Notes: generated by a model from the letters alone, not told the origin. A stretch of 64,000 nt of DNA from Thiobacillus thioparus DSM 505 (GCF_000373385.1 NZ_KB891326.1:85309-149308), one strand, 5' to 3'; shown: positions 18,109 through 27,998, counted from the first letter of the stretch. Made by a program: numbers and translations.

Positions 18109-20487
18109 ATGAATGACACGTCGGACACCCTTTCGCCGGATCTGCTGCACAGGATGGATGCCTATTGGCGTGCGGCGAACTATCTCGCGGTCGGCCAGAT
18201 CTATCTCTACGACAACCCGCTGCTGAGACGGCCGCTGGCGATGGGCGACGTGAAGCGCATGCTGCTGGGACACTGGGGCACGACGCCGGGCCAGAACTTC
18301 ATCTACACGCACCTGAACCGGATCATCAAGAAGTACGACCTCGACATGATCTATGTGTCCGGCCCCGGGCACGGCGGCCCGGCCCTCGTGGGCAATACCT
18401 ATCTCGAGGGCACGTACAGCGAGATCTACCCCGACATCAGCCAGGACGAAGCCGGCCTTCAACGGCTCTTCCGGCAATTCTCGTTTCCCGGCGGCATCCC
18501 CAGCCACGTCTCGCCGGAATGCCCGGGCTCGATCCACGAAGGCGGCGAACTGGGCTATTCGCTCAGCCATTCCTTCGGGGCGGTGTTCGACAATCCCGAT
18601 CTTGTCGTCGCCTGCGTCGTCGGGGACGGCGAGGCGGAGACGGGGCCACTGGCCACCGCATGGCATTCGAACAAGTTCCTCGACCCGATCACCGATGGCG
18701 CCGTCCTGCCCATCCTGCATCTCAATGGCTACAAGATCGCCAACCCCACTATTTTCGCCCGCATCGAGCCGGAGGAACTGGAACAGTTCTTCCGTGGCTG
18801 CGGCTGGACGCCCTATTACGTCGAGGGGGATGAACCGGCACGGATGCACGAGGCCATGGCGACGACGCTCGACATCGCGATGGAGGAGATCCGACGCATC
18901 CAGCACGATGCGCGCGTCAACGGCAACACCATGCGCCCGCGCTGGCCGATGATCGTGCTCAAATCGCCCAAAGGCTGGACAGGGCCGAAGATGGTCGACG
19001 GGCTGAAAAACGAGGACACCTTCCGTGCGCATCAGGTGCCGATCGCGGTAGATGCCGAGCATCCCGGGCACCTCAGGCTGCTGGAAGACTGGCTGAGAAG
19101 CTATCGTCCGGAAGAACTCTTCGATGCGCGGGGACGGCTGAAGCCCGAACTGGCCGAACTGGCGCCAACGGGCGAGCGGCGCATGGGGGCGAATCCCCAT
19201 GCCAACGGCGGCATGCTGCTGCGCGACCTGGCGATGCCGGACTTCCGGGACTACGCGGTGAACGTGCCATCTCCCGGAGCGGTGACGGCGGCCGACACGC
19301 ACGAACTCGGCGTCTTCCTGCGCGACGTCATCAAGCTCAACCAGACGCAGCGCAATTTCCGCATCTTCGGCCCCGACGAAACGCTGTCCAACCGGCTGAA
19401 CGCCGTCTTCGAAGTCACCAGCCGGCAATGGGACGCCCGCACGCAGGCCAACGACGAATTCCTAACCCACGAGGGCCGGGTCATGGAGATGTTGAGCGAG
19501 CATCAGTGCCAGGGCTGGCTGGAGGGATACCTGCTCACGGGCCGACACGGGATGTTCAACAGCTACGAATCGTTCATCCATATCGTCGACTCGATGTTCA
19601 ACCAGCATGCCAAGTGGCTGAAGGTCACGGCAGGCCTGCCGTGGCGGCGGAAAATCGCGTCGCTGAACTACCTGCTTGCGTCCCATGTCTGGCAGCAGAT
19701 GCACAATGGTTTCACCCACCAGGATCCGGGTTTCATCGACCATGTTGTCAACAAGAAAGCCGCCATCGTGCGTGTCTATCTGCCGCCGGATGCCAACTGC
19801 CTGCTCTCGGTCTCGGACCATTGCCTGCGCAGCCGTCATTACGTCAATGTCGTGATTGCAGGCAAGTACCAGGCGCCACAGTGGCTGACTATGGACGCGG
19901 CCGTCAAGCATTGCACCCAGGGCGTCGGCATCTGGCAATGGGCCAGCAACGATCAGGCCGTTGCGCCCGACGTGGTGATGGCCTGCTGCGGCGACGTGCC
20001 TACGCTGGAAACGCTGGCCGCCGTCTCCATCCTGCGCGAGCATCTGCCCGAGCTGAAAATCCGGGTGGTGAACGTCGTCGACCTCATGAAGCTGCAGCCG
20101 CAGGCCGAGCATCCGCATGGCCTGAGCGACACGGATTTCGACGAGTTGTTCACCCGCGACAAGCCGGTGATCTTCGCTTTCCACGGCTACCCGTGGCTGA
20201 TCCACCGGCTCACCTACCGCCGTACCAATCACGCCAACTTCCACGTCCGTGGCTACAAGGAAGAAGGCACTATCACCACGCCTTTCGACATGACGGTGCT
20301 GAACGACCTGGATCGCTTCCACCTCGTGATGGATGCCATCGATCGCCTGCCACAGACTGGCGACAAGGGTGTCTACCTGAAGCAGCAGCTCAAGGACAAG
20401 CTGATCGGGCACAAGCAGTACATCGACAGGTACGGCGAGGACATGCCGGAAATTCGGGAGTGGAAGTGGAACGTCCCGCAACCATGA
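18109..20487 (+). CDS. xfp: Phosphoketolase (xylulose-5-P / fructose-6-P)
   Basis: Thiamine-diphosphate enzyme that cleaves xylulose 5-phosphate (and often fructose 6-phosphate) with phosphate to acetyl-phosphate and glyceraldehyde 3-phosphate (or erythrose 4-phosphate). At 792 residues it has the standard family length. The N-terminal [12 protein letters not shown], the histidine-rich SGPGHGGPA loop and the ThDP-binding [15 protein letters not shown] segment are visible. AAGGAG precedes the ATG, 12 bases after the ackA stop. With AckA it gives one ATP per acetyl-phosphate. In an autotroph it may also drain Calvin-cycle or glycogen-derived sugar phosphates to C2 units; that role is inference. 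Confidence 0.96.
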   Translation: MNDTSDTLSPDLLHRMDAYWRAANYLAVGQIYLYDNPLLRRPLAMGDVKRMLLGHWGTTPGQNFIYTHLNRIIKKYDLDMIYVSGPGHGGPALVGNTYLEGTYSEIYPDISQDEAGLQRLFRQFSFPGGIPSHVSPECPGSIHEGGELGYSLSHSFGAVFDNPDLVVACVVGDGEAETGPLATAWHSNKFLDPITDGAVLPILHLNGYKIANPTIFARIEPEELEQFFRGCGWTPYYVEGDEPARMHEAMATTLDIAMEEIRRIQHDARVNGNTMRPRWPMIVLKSPKGWTGPKMVDGLKNEDTFRAHQVPIAVDAEHPGHLRLLEDWLRSYRPEELFDARGRLKPELAELAPTGERRMGANPHANGGMLLRDLAMPDFRDYAVNVPSPGAVTAADTHELGVFLRDVIKLNQTQRNFRIFGPDETLSNRLNAVFEVTSRQWDARTQANDEFLTHEGRVMEMLSEHQCQGWLEGYLLTGRHGMFNSYESFIHIVDSMFNQHAKWLKVTAGLPWRRKIASLNYLLASHVWQQMHNGFTHQDPGFIDHVVNKKAAIVRVYLPPDANCLLSVSDHCLRSRHYVNVVIAGKYQAPQWLTMDAAVKHCTQGVGIWQWASNDQAVAPDVVMACCGDVPTLETLAAVSILREHLPELKIRVVNVVDLMKLQPQAEHPHGLSDTDFDELFTRDKPVIFAFHGYPWLIHRLTYRRTNHANFHVRGYKEEGTITTPFDMTVLNDLDRFHLVMDAIDRLPQTGDKGVYLKQQLKDKLIGHKQYIDRYGEDMPEIREWKWNVPQP

Positions 20488-20578
20488 ACTTCGGGGTCGA
20501 ACCGGGCGGCGAGGTTCGAGGCTGGCAGCTATCCCTGCGCAACGCAACGACGGTCGCGCACGGATAGACCGGGCCGGC

Positions 20579-21724
20579 TTACGGTGCCGGCGGCAACGTC
20601 TGGACCATGCGCTTCCAGCTGAATGGTCCGAAGCTGTTCGCGCTGGCGCGGCCATCGCTGTCGCCCGGCTTGACCATGAGCTTGACCCATTCCATCGGGG
20701 CGACGCTGCCATGCACCACGATGCGGTGGAAGTTCTTCACGTCGTAGCCGTTGGGATGGCTGTCATAGGCGTCATCGCTGCAGGCCGTTTCCAGGGCGCC
20801 ACTCTCGGCGGCGCAGGGCGCACCCTTGACCAGCGGGTTGTCCGAACGATAGCCGTGGGAGTCGCCGTTCAAAAGCAGAACCGGCTTGCCGAATGCGGTC
20901 GTGTGCAGCGCGATGCTGTCGATGAACTGCCGGTAGTTGGCGATGTGCAGGTCCTTCAGATCATGCCCGTCGAGATCCCACATGTCGGCCTGGATCTGGA
21001 TCACCACGGCCCGGGCGTGATTCGTCCTGGCGGTGGCGAAGGCCTTGTCGAGCCAGCGCAGGTCGGCGCTGGTGCGCTTGAGGATCTCGTCGGTCTGCGC
21101 TTGCGTGCGGTCGAGGCCGAACCAGTTGTCTTCATCGTTGTTCGAGCCGCCCGGAACGTTCAGGGTCACGAACACGACACCGGACTGCTCCCACATCACA
21201 TTCTCGACGTATTCGGCGTCAGTCGGATAGTTCGCATCGTAGGCCTGGGCCTGCGAGAGCAGCGGCTTGTCGACGGCGATGGCATTGCCGGGCGTGGCAA
21301 AGAAGATGTCGCGGACGTATCCCAGGTTTGCGAGCGGGTCGAGACCGCCTTCCTTGCTCTTGTGGCAGTCGGTCCATTCGTTGTCGCCGGGGGTGTACAC
21401 CACGGGCGACTGGAAGGCGGTCCAGAGATCGTAGATCGACTGGTCGTAGGCCTGGGAGCAGGTTTGCTTGCCGGAATGAATGTCGCCGACGTTGAGAACC
21501 AGCGAAACATCGCGATCGTCATTGATCGTCTTGATGAACGCCGGGGTGGCATCGAACTGGGCCGTGTCGGCATCCTTGGTGCCGTAAGGCGAGTCGCCGA
21601 ATACTGCAATGGCGAGCGTGCCACGTGCATCATGGGATGCCTTGTCGTGGAACGAATGGGCCTGGGCTGTGGTGGCTCCAAACACGCTGGCGCTCAGCAT
21701 CAGGGGAAGAATGAGTTTTCGCAC
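20579..21724 (-). CDS. Secreted calcineurin-like metallophosphoesterase
   Basis: A 381-residue protein with a signal peptide (cleavage predicted after AQA at residue 22) and the scattered metal-ligand motifs of the calcineurin-like phosphoesterase fold: FGDSPYG, VGDIHSG, GDNEW and GDSHGY in order. The last replaces the usual GHxH, so the metal site is atypical at the C-terminal side. It probably acts in the periplasm or outside the cell on an unknown phosphoester. The start is GTG with GGAG 9 bases upstream. It converges with xfp; the 91-base gap shows no clear terminator. Confidence 0.8.
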   Translation of the reverse strand: MRKLILPLMLSASVFGATTAQAHSFHDKASHDARGTLAIAVFGDSPYGTKDADTAQFDATPAFIKTINDDRDVSLVLNVGDIHSGKQTCSQAYDQSIYDLWTAFQSPVVYTPGDNEWTDCHKSKEGGLDPLANLGYVRDIFFATPGNAIAVDKPLLSQAQAYDANYPTDAEYVENVMWEQSGVVFVTLNVPGGSNNDEDNWFGLDRTQAQTDEILKRTSADLRWLDKAFATARTNHARAVVIQIQADMWDLDGHDLKDLHIANYRQFIDSIALHTTAFGKPVLLLNGDSHGYRSDNPLVKGAPCAAESGALETACSDDAYDSHPNGYDVKNFHRIVVHGSVAPMEWVKLMVKPGDSDGRASANSFGPFSWKRMVQTLPPAP

Positions 21725-22077
21725 GGTTTGATTCTCCGGTGGTCATGAGGAGGGCGACGTCCCGTTCATCACAACGACTGGATTTGAAAGACGCCGGGTC
21801 GGCAATCGAAATTGCTGCCCGGATTGTTGGATTCACAGATGACATCGCCATGACAAAGGATCATCGTTGCGAAAAAATCGGCACGTGGCCGGCAGGCTGG
21901 CCTGCGTGTTCGAGCGCGCAGGAAACCGCGATCCTGGCGCGACCCCGCCGCCGAAGCGTGCGCGCGAACACGGTCAAGGCCAGAGGATCGGAAAAAAGAA
22001 CGCGCCGTGAAGCGGTTGCCGAGGGGGGGGGTTCTAGTGCAGAGTGTTGCGCGGGATCCCCGCCGGCTGCCGATCGG
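21725..22077. other. Intergenic region with a G9 tract, no gene recognised
   Basis: About 350 bases between the metallophosphoesterase start and the DUF488 stop, both on the reverse strand. It should contain the promoter of the phosphoesterase gene. A run of nine G lies at 22023-22031. No supported coding frame, RNA gene or terminator is seen. Confidence 0.5.
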
Positions 22078-22428
22078 TCAACGCCGGGAAAGCAGGAATG
22101 CCCTCAGTGCGACGGCATCGTTGAACCGTTCTTCCCGTGCCGCGAACAGCAGGGTCACCGGCCCGGCTCCAAGGGCCTCGACCGCATGTGTCAGCGCTGC
22201 GGGCTGCTGCTGCAATTCCTGCAGGTAGCGACGCTGGAATTCATCCCACTTCGCTGGCTCGTGATTGAACCATTTGCGCAGTTCCGTACTGGGGGCCAGT
22301 TCCTTGAGCCACAGGTCGATGCGGGCTTTGTCCCGGGCAAGCCCGCGCGGCCACAGCCGGTCGACCAGGACCCGCATGCCGTCTTCAGCGGAGGGGGGGT
22401 CGTAGACCCGCTTGACGCGGATATCCAT
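22078..22428 (-). CDS. DUF488 family protein (YeaO-like)
   Basis: A 116-residue protein with the family signature in VKRVYDPP and VLVDRLWPRGLA near the N-terminus and W-x-K-E-L-A-P-S further on. No catalytic function is established for the family. A run of seven C in the coding strand encodes part of YDPPS near residue 10 and could be slippage-prone. It follows the superoxide dismutase gene by 9 bases on the same strand, so they are probably co-transcribed, which hints at a stress context only. Confidence 0.85.
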   Translation of the reverse strand: MDIRVKRVYDPPSAEDGMRVLVDRLWPRGLARDKARIDLWLKELAPSTELRKWFNHEPAKWDEFQRRYLQELQQQPAALTHAVEALGAGPVTLLFAAREERFNDAVALRAFLLSRR

Positions 22429-22437
22429 CCGCAGGCC

Positions 22438-22959
22438 CTATGGCGTGATGCCGCACACCACGCGTGCGCCGCCGCCGCCCAGCGGGGCCGGATGGTCGGC
22501 GTGGTTGTCGCCGCCGGCATGGATCATCAGTGAACGTCCTTTCAGGTCCACCATTTTCAGGCGCGGGGCGAGCACTGGCTGGGTTGCGCTGCCGTTCGGG
22601 TCGACGTAGAGCGGCGGCAGGTCGCCCAAATGCCCATCACCCCAGGGGGTGCCATGGCGATTGGTCTTTTCAGGGTCGTAATGCCCGCCTGCGGCAAGTG
22701 CGGCAACCGCTTTTCCATCCTTTTCCTTCGGACCGCAATCGGGATTCTGGTGTACATGGAATCCATGCAGGCCGGGCGCCAGACCCTTGAGATCGGGCGT
22801 GAACACCAGGCCGTAGCGGGATTCCGAGACGGTGACCTGGCCGACCGACGGGCCGATACCTTGTTCGTTCACGCTGTGCATCGGGACCACCATGTCGGCG
22901 ATGGCGCTCCAGGATGCAAGGCTGGAAACGAGGGCACATACCAATAACCTGGCTTTCAT
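22438..22959 (-). CDS. sodC: Cu/Zn superoxide dismutase, periplasmic
   Basis: Dismutates superoxide in the periplasm. The start is set at the ATG at 22959, which has GGAGGAACTGAC directly upstream and begins a signal peptide ([13 protein letters not shown]). The 173-residue precursor contains the metal ligands in [12 protein letters not shown], in the [13 protein letters not shown] zinc loop, and in [13 protein letters not shown]. Two cysteines (in PDCG and VVCGI) can form the conserved disulfide. Length and motifs match bacterial SodC. It heads a pair with the DUF488 gene. Confidence 0.94.
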   Translation of the reverse strand: MKARLLVCALVSSLASWSAIADMVVPMHSVNEQGIGPSVGQVTVSESRYGLVFTPDLKGLAPGLHGFHVHQNPDCGPKEKDGKAVAALAAGGHYDPEKTNRHGTPWGDGHLGDLPPLYVDPNGSATQPVLAPRLKMVDLKGRSLMIHAGGDNHADHPAPLGGGGARVVCGITP

Positions 22960-23113
22960 GTCAGTTCCTCCGGGGGAAATACAGGGTAAGTGTCCGCGGC
23001 CGGCAAGCGGCATGCCTGTCGCGGATCATCTGGAAGCGTAGGCCATGTTCCATCCTTGGCAAGCGCGTATTTCGAGGCCGGGTGCCGCTCACGCCCGCGT
23101 CCTGTGCCGGGTC

Positions 23114-23584
23114 TTACTCCCATCTGCAATCCCTCAGGAATACGGGAGCCTTGTCCACCCGTTGGCCGGATGCCACCGGCAAATCTGATCCCTCGTGCAG
23201 CATCCGAACGCGCGCGTTGTCGGGATCCTCTTCGAGGACATAGCGTGCACCTCGTTCGAAACGTGCGCTCAGAACATAGCAGCGGATAGTCTGGGGCAGG
23301 AGAGGGTGTCCGTAGGGCACGCTGCTTATCCACAGGACATGCGGGCCCGGCGACAGCAGGTAGATCGTGTCCCGGAATGCATTCGGAATGCGGATCGCGG
23401 ACACGGGCCTCTGGTCGACGCCACGCAGCAACACGGGGTGCCGCGAATGGTCGCTCAACACGGCCACCTGGGAAGTGTCGTCGGTCATGGAGATATCGAG
23501 CGGGACGACAGAATGGGATAGCGGCGCACATCCGCCAATCGATAGGACAGCAAGCCAGAGAAGAGGTGGGCGGATCACTCGCAT
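23114..23584 (-). CDS. Hypothetical lipoprotein
   Basis: A 156-residue protein with a lipoprotein signal (MRVIRPPLLWLAVLSIGGC) and Cys19 as the predicted lipid-modified residue. The mature part is beta-rich, with LLSPGPHVLWISSVPYG resembling surface or PEGA-like lipoprotein folds, and ends in DCRWE. I recognise no family. It starts 18 bases after the stop of the EamA transporter gene on the same strand, so it may be co-transcribed with it. Confidence 0.7.
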   Translation of the reverse strand: MRVIRPPLLWLAVLSIGGCAPLSHSVVPLDISMTDDTSQVAVLSDHSRHPVLLRGVDQRPVSAIRIPNAFRDTIYLLSPGPHVLWISSVPYGHPLLPQTIRCYVLSARFERGARYVLEEDPDNARVRMLHEGSDLPVASGQRVDKAPVFLRDCRWE

Positions 23585-23602
23585 CGAGGCACGGACTGTC
23601 GT

Positions 23603-24475
23603 CTACGGGCGGCTTGCCGGGATGGCGTGCGGGCGTAAGGTCGGTTTTTCGAGAATGACCAGCGCAATCCCGCCGAGAATGGCGGCCGACGCCAAGGCCA
23701 GCCGCAGGGTGAGTGATTCGCCAAGAAACAGGATGCCGCCCAGCGCGGTAATCACGGGGACGCTGAGCTGCACGATCGAAGCCTGGGTGGCCTTCAGTGC
23801 CGGCAAGACCATGTACCAGATGGCATAGCCCATCCCGGACGCCAGCGCGCCCGACAGGATCGCATAGCCGATCCCGGCATAATCCAGTGGCGTGCCATGC
23901 ATCATGAACAGGCTCAATGCGGCTGCTATGGGCGTTGCTCGCAGGAAGTTGCCCGCCGTGACCCGGAGGGGGTTCCCTGCACCTTTCCCGCGCAGGGAAT
24001 AGATGCCCCATGCAATCCCGGCGCCCAGCATGAATACCGAGCCCAGCAGCGGCGGTGCCGAGAGGCCCGGGAGCAGGAGGCCGATCAGCCCCCCGAAGGC
24101 GAGGATGAACCCGGCAAGCTGCATGCGTCCCAGACGTTCGCCTGTCCACATGCCGTGGCCGATCATCGTCGCCTGGACGACGCCAAACAGCAGCAGCGCA
24201 CCCGTTGCCGCCGGCAGACTTACATAGGCAAAAGAAAAGCCCGCCGCATAGGCAAACAGCGCCAGCGCGGATAGCCAGTTGCCGCGTCCGGCCGTGGTGC
24301 CTTGTCTTGCCTTCACCAGCAGCCAGAGTGTGAGCGCGCCGGAGGCCAGCCGGAGGGTCGTGAAGCTGGCCGGGTCGATGCTGGTGTGTTTGAGCGCAAT
24401 CCGGCAGAACAGGGAATTGCCCGCAAAGGCCAGCATGGCGAGCGACGTCAGGGTGAGGGTACGGGTAGGGGACAT
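23603..24475 (-). CDS. EamA/DMT-family transporter
   Basis: A 290-residue, ten-helix inner-membrane protein of the drug/metabolite transporter superfamily, built of two EamA repeats; the second ends in ITALGGILFLGESLTLRLAL, a typical position for the conserved GE motif. The start is placed at the ATG at 24475, which begins directly before the first membrane helix; the frame extends upstream to 24553, which would add 26 polar residues. Substrates in this family are amino acids, nucleosides or other metabolites and cannot be predicted here. Confidence 0.88.
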   Translation of the reverse strand: MSPTRTLTLTSLAMLAFAGNSLFCRIALKHTSIDPASFTTLRLASGALTLWLLVKARQGTTAGRGNWLSALALFAYAAGFSFAYVSLPAATGALLLFGVVQATMIGHGMWTGERLGRMQLAGFILAFGGLIGLLLPGLSAPPLLGSVFMLGAGIAWGIYSLRGKGAGNPLRVTAGNFLRATPIAAALSLFMMHGTPLDYAGIGYAILSGALASGMGYAIWYMVLPALKATQASIVQLSVPVITALGGILFLGESLTLRLALASAAILGGIALVILEKPTLRPHAIPASRP

Positions 24476-24617
24476 GGCAGGTTTCTTTCGATCGCCATCT
24501 GAAGGCCAGGCGACGTTGGGCGACAGGGTATCCGCCTTCAGCGTTGCCTCCAAGCCCTTCGCTGGAGGGCTGTTTCATGAAACCCCAGGCTGTCCTGGAA
24601 ACGGTACGGGGCCGGTG

Positions 24618-25040
24618 TCACGCATCCAGGACCCATTGGGGATTCCAGGCCACTTCCCAGAGATGCTGGTCCGGATCCAGGAAGTAGCCTGCGTACCCGC
24701 CCCAGAAGGTATCGTGGGCAGGCTTGACGATGCGGGCGCCTGCGGCGGCGGCCTGGGCCATCACCGCATCGACGTCGGCCCTGGACGCAACGTTATGCGC
24801 AAGCGAGATGTCGGTGGCATTGGGGGGACCTGCAGCCAGGCCGGTATCGTGGGCGAGGCTTTCCCGAGGCCACAGCGCCAGCTTCAGGCCGCCCTGGAGT
24901 TCGAAGAATGCGACGGCACCGAACGCAAACTCCCGTCCCACGATGCCTTCGGTCTTGAGGCCCATGCCTTCGGCATAGAATGTCACCGCACGGTCGAGAT
25001 CGTCCACGCCAAGGGTAATCAAGCTGACACGCGGTTGCAT
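24618..25040 (-). CDS. VOC (glyoxalase/bleomycin-resistance fold) family protein
   Basis: A 140-residue protein with two beta-alpha-beta-beta-beta halves typical of the vicinal oxygen chelate fold: TLGVDDLDRAVTFYAEGMGL near the start and GYAGYFLDPDQHLWEVAWN near the end, with Glu in LWEVAW as a probable metal ligand. The start at 25040 is preferred over an upstream ATG because GGAGA sits 8 bases before it and the fold begins immediately. Family members include glyoxalases, dioxygenases and binding proteins; the reaction is unknown. Confidence 0.85.
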   Translation of the reverse strand: MQPRVSLITLGVDDLDRAVTFYAEGMGLKTEGIVGREFAFGAVAFFELQGGLKLALWPRESLAHDTGLAAGPPNATDISLAHNVASRADVDAVMAQAAAAGARIVKPAHDTFWGGYAGYFLDPDQHLWEVAWNPQWVLDA

Positions 25041-25094
25041 AGGTATTTTCTCCATAAAGCATGAGGTGTTATCCAAGACCCGTTATGCGGCTGC

Positions 25095-25790
25095 TCAAGC
25101 CAGCGTGCCAAACAAGGCCCCGACGCCGGCCGTCACGCCCATGGCCAACGCGCCCCAGAACGTGACGCGCAGGGCGCCCATCGCCACCCGCGAACCGCCG
25201 GCACGGGCCGCCACGCCGCCCAGAAGTGCCAGGAACACGAGCGAGGTTGCCGAGACGAGCGGGATCAAGTCCGCTTCCGGTGCGAATACCGTGACCAGAA
25301 GCGGCATGGCTGCGCCGACGGAGAAGCTGGCAGCCGAAGAAAGCGCCGCCTGGATCGGCCGAGCAGTCAGCGCCTCGGATATCCCAAGTTCGTCGCGTGC
25401 ATGCGCGCCGAGCGCGTCGTGCGCCATGAGCTGGTCGACGACCTGCTTCGCCAGTGTCGGATCGAGTCCGCGGTTGACATAGATTGCCGCCAGTTCCCGG
25501 TGTTCGCCCAGATCGTTCGTCTTCAGTTCCTGTCGCTCGAGTTCGAGGTCGGCCTGCTCGGTGTCCGCCTGGGAGTGCACGGAGACATATTCGCCGGCTG
25601 CCATCGACATGGCACCCGCGACCAGGCCGGCAAGCCCGGCGACGAGAACGCTGCTGTGGCCGCCCTGTGCCGATGCAACGCCGAGGATCAGACTGGCCGT
25701 GGAAACAATGCCGTCATTCGCCCCCAGCACCGCTGCGCGCAGCCAGCCGATACGGTCAGTGCGGTGTCGTTCCTTGTGACGTCGCGGCAT
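25095..25790 (-). CDS. VIT1/CCC1-type transporter (iron/manganese)
   Basis: A 231-residue protein with the family start WLRAAVLGANDGIVSTASL, a second hydrophobic segment with AGAMSMAAGEYVSVHSQ, a cytosolic helical segment rich in Glu (about residues 75-145) that in the family binds metal, and three C-terminal membrane helices. Homologues move Fe2+ or Mn2+ out of the cytosol. It stands alone on the reverse strand between the VOC and ABM-like genes. Confidence 0.9.
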   Translation of the reverse strand: MPRRHKERHRTDRIGWLRAAVLGANDGIVSTASLILGVASAQGGHSSVLVAGLAGLVAGAMSMAAGEYVSVHSQADTEQADLELERQELKTNDLGEHRELAAIYVNRGLDPTLAKQVVDQLMAHDALGAHARDELGISEALTARPIQAALSSAASFSVGAAMPLLVTVFAPEADLIPLVSATSLVFLALLGGVAARAGGSRVAMGALRVTFWGALAMGVTAGVGALFGTLA

Positions 25791-25896
25791 GTTCCTTTTC
25801 TCTATCGGCTGCGGTCACGCACGTGCTGCGTGGCCAGGGGTTGGGATGAGCCGGGGGTTGTGGACAGCCTCCATCAGACCCAAACAAGCCCTCATG

Positions 25897-26148
25897 TTAG
25901 CGAGATCGCCTCGCGCTCGGCAAGGCATCCGCCACGTATCGATGGCGCTCCAGTACACCCTGTTCAATCTCATGCAGATAGAGGAACTCGGGCGCCTTGA
26001 CGCCGGCTCGCCGTCTGATTTCCACCCGTTCCGGAGATTCGAAGAATCGCCGAGCGGCATCAAGCGAAGACCATTCGGAAAAATGGACGACGCGGTTTGC
26101 ATCACGGTCGAAGCGCAGCAACCGATAACTGATTTCGTCAGTATCCAA
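25897..26148 (-). CDS. ABM-like (antibiotic biosynthesis monooxygenase fold) small protein
   Basis: An 83-residue protein with the short ferredoxin-like pattern of ABM-type proteins: an opening beta-strand SYRLLRFD, an HFSEW strand, a helix SLDAARRFFESPE and a final strand FLYLHEIEQGVL. The only usable start is TTG, overlapping the last 11 bases of the gamma-glutamyltranspeptidase gene, which implies translational coupling as the last gene of that transcript. No cofactor residue can be assigned. The C-terminal basic tail extends past the fold. Confidence 0.6.
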   Translation of the reverse strand: MDTDEISYRLLRFDRDANRVVHFSEWSSLDAARRFFESPERVEIRRRAGVKAPEFLYLHEIEQGVLERHRYVADALPSARRSR

Positions 26149-27913
26149 CCCGAATCACCGTCCCCTCGCGCCGCCTGTCGGCAGCCCCGTGATGCAGGCC
26201 GGTCGCGGGATCGACGACGACGGCCTGGACCGAGCCGATGGTTTCGCGGCAGCCATCCGTTCCGGATTCGCCCAGGCCGGTATGCCCGAGTGTGCGCAGC
26301 GTGTCCTGCGTGGCGGGACTGAAGGGCGGCTGCATGAAGGCCTGGCCGCCTTCGCAGCTCACCTTGCCCGTTGCGTTGGTAACAGACAGGCGCGGTGCAT
26401 CGATGGCCTGCTGCATCGTCATGCCGTGGTCGATGAAGTTGAGCGTGACGTTGAGCACCGAGTTGATGATGGTGGCGCCGCCGGGCGAGCCGTAGGCGGC
26501 GACGGGCTTGCCGTCCTTCAGCAGCAGCAGCGGCGCCATGCTGGAGCGCGGACGTTTGAATGGCGCGACGTCGTTGGTGCCAGGATTGCCTTCGGCGGGG
26601 TCGGCGCTGGGCAGGAAATTGAAATCGGTCAGTTCGTTGTTGAGCAGGAAACCATAGCCCGGCACGGTGATGCCGGAACCCCAGGTGTACTCGATGGTGG
26701 TGGTATAGCTCACCATGTTGCCCCAGCGGTCGACGATGGCGAAGTGGGTGGTGTGGAGGCTTTCCGCCCGCGTGCGGGCCGGTTTTGGCTGCACGGCATG
26801 CCACGGCGTGAGGTCGCCTGCCTGCGGCGTGTCCATGCGGCGGTCGGGCCGGATCAGGGCGGAACGTGCCGTCAGGTAGCCGGGGTTCAGCAGGGCGCGT
26901 TGCGCCGCCGGCGCGGCATCGTCGTCGCCGATCCACACCGCGCGGTCGGCAAATGCCAGGCGCATGGCCTCGGTCATCACATGCAGGGTCTTGGGGCTGC
27001 CGAAGCCATAGCCCTGTGCGACGTCGCCGAGCGGAAAGCGCTCGAGCAGCTTCAGGATTTCGAAGAGCGTGAGGCCGCCGGAGGAGGGGGGCGGCATGCC
27101 GGCGAGGATCCAGCCGCGATAGTGGCCGACCAGCGGCCGGCGGATCGCCACCCGATACTGCGCCAGATCGGCGAGCGTCATGCGGCCCTTGCCCGCGTCG
27201 CCGAGTTCGCTGCGCCCGCGCTGCTGCGCCTTGACGATGGCGCGCGCGATCGGGCCGCGGTAGAAGGCATCGGGGCCTTGGGATGCAATCAGCTTCAGGG
27301 TCTTCGCCAGGGCGGGCTGGACCAGCCAGTCGCCCTCGGCCAGCGGCACGCCGCCGGGACGAAAGGTTGCCGCGGTTTCCGGCTGGATCTGGGTGCGGCC
27401 GTCGTCGTTCGCGATGTCCTCCGCCAGGAAACGATTGACGCGAAAACCGTGCTCGGCGAGTTCGATCGCGGGGGCCAGCGTGTCGGCCAGCTTCATCGTG
27501 CCCCAGCGGCGCAGTGCAGTGTCGACGCCGAGGAGCGTGCCCGGCACGCCCACCGCGAGGCCGCTGGTCGAGGCGAGCGGAAAGGCCATCGGCAGGCCGC
27601 CGGGGGCGAACATGTCGGCGCTGGCGTGCGCCGGGGCGCGTTCGCGCGAATCGACGAAGAAGGTCTCGCCGGTCTTGGCCACATGGACCAGCATGAAGCC
27701 GCCGCCGCCGATGCCGGACGATTGCGGCTCGACGACGTTCAACGCGAATTGCACCGCGGCGGCGGCATCGATGGCGTTGCCGCCCTGCGCCAGGATGCGT
27801 GCGCCGGCCGCAGCGGCGGCAGGCTGCGAGACCGCCACGATGCCGTCGGGCGAGGCGGCCAGCGCAGAGGCCGACAGCAGACAGAGGACGAACCAGCGCG
27901 CAATACGGGTCAT
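26138..27913 (-). CDS. ggt: Gamma-glutamyltranspeptidase
   Basis: Cleaves gamma-glutamyl bonds, typically of glutathione, in the periplasm. The start at 27913 begins a signal peptide (MTRIARWFVLCLLSASALA); a longer frame upstream only adds residues without a signal. The precursor has 591 residues. The autoprocessing Thr388 opens the small subunit in LHTTHF, and the substrate-binding segment SSMAPLLLL and the late YGSPGG motif are present. It lies 85 bases after nnrS at the tail of the nitrate-respiration gene block. Sulfur recovery from glutathione would suit the neighbouring sulfur-protein homologues, but that link is inference. Confidence 0.93.
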   Translation of the reverse strand: MTRIARWFVLCLLSASALAASPDGIVAVSQPAAAAAGARILAQGGNAIDAAAAVQFALNVVEPQSSGIGGGGFMLVHVAKTGETFFVDSRERAPAHASADMFAPGGLPMAFPLASTSGLAVGVPGTLLGVDTALRRWGTMKLADTLAPAIELAEHGFRVNRFLAEDIANDDGRTQIQPETAATFRPGGVPLAEGDWLVQPALAKTLKLIASQGPDAFYRGPIARAIVKAQQRGRSELGDAGKGRMTLADLAQYRVAIRRPLVGHYRGWILAGMPPPSSGGLTLFEILKLLERFPLGDVAQGYGFGSPKTLHVMTEAMRLAFADRAVWIGDDDAAPAAQRALLNPGYLTARSALIRPDRRMDTPQAGDLTPWHAVQPKPARTRAESLHTTHFAIVDRWGNMVSYTTTIEYTWGSGITVPGYGFLLNNELTDFNFLPSADPAEGNPGTNDVAPFKRPRSSMAPLLLLKDGKPVAAYGSPGGATIINSVLNVTLNFIDHGMTMQQAIDAPRLSVTNATGKVSCEGGQAFMQPPFSPATQDTLRTLGHTGLGESGTDGCRETIGSVQAVVVDPATGLHHGAADRRREGTVIRVGY

Positions 27914-27998
27914 GGGCCACGGCCGGGAGCGGCGGAAAAAGGAGCAGGGCAGAGCCTGCACCGGTTTGGCCGCGCGCGTCAATGCGCGGACCGGGAGT

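Noticed and set aside
12892-19428. A reverse-strand open frame of over 2100 codons antisense to glgP, glgX, ackA and xfp
   Set aside because: It overlaps four well-supported genes whose motifs are intact. Its composition (Arg, His, Gln, Gly-rich) is that of an antisense frame created by high GC at third codon positions.
22960-24578. A long reverse-strand frame overlapping the EamA transporter and the lipoprotein gene
   Set aside because: It is the alternate frame of two genes with clear membrane or lipoprotein signatures.
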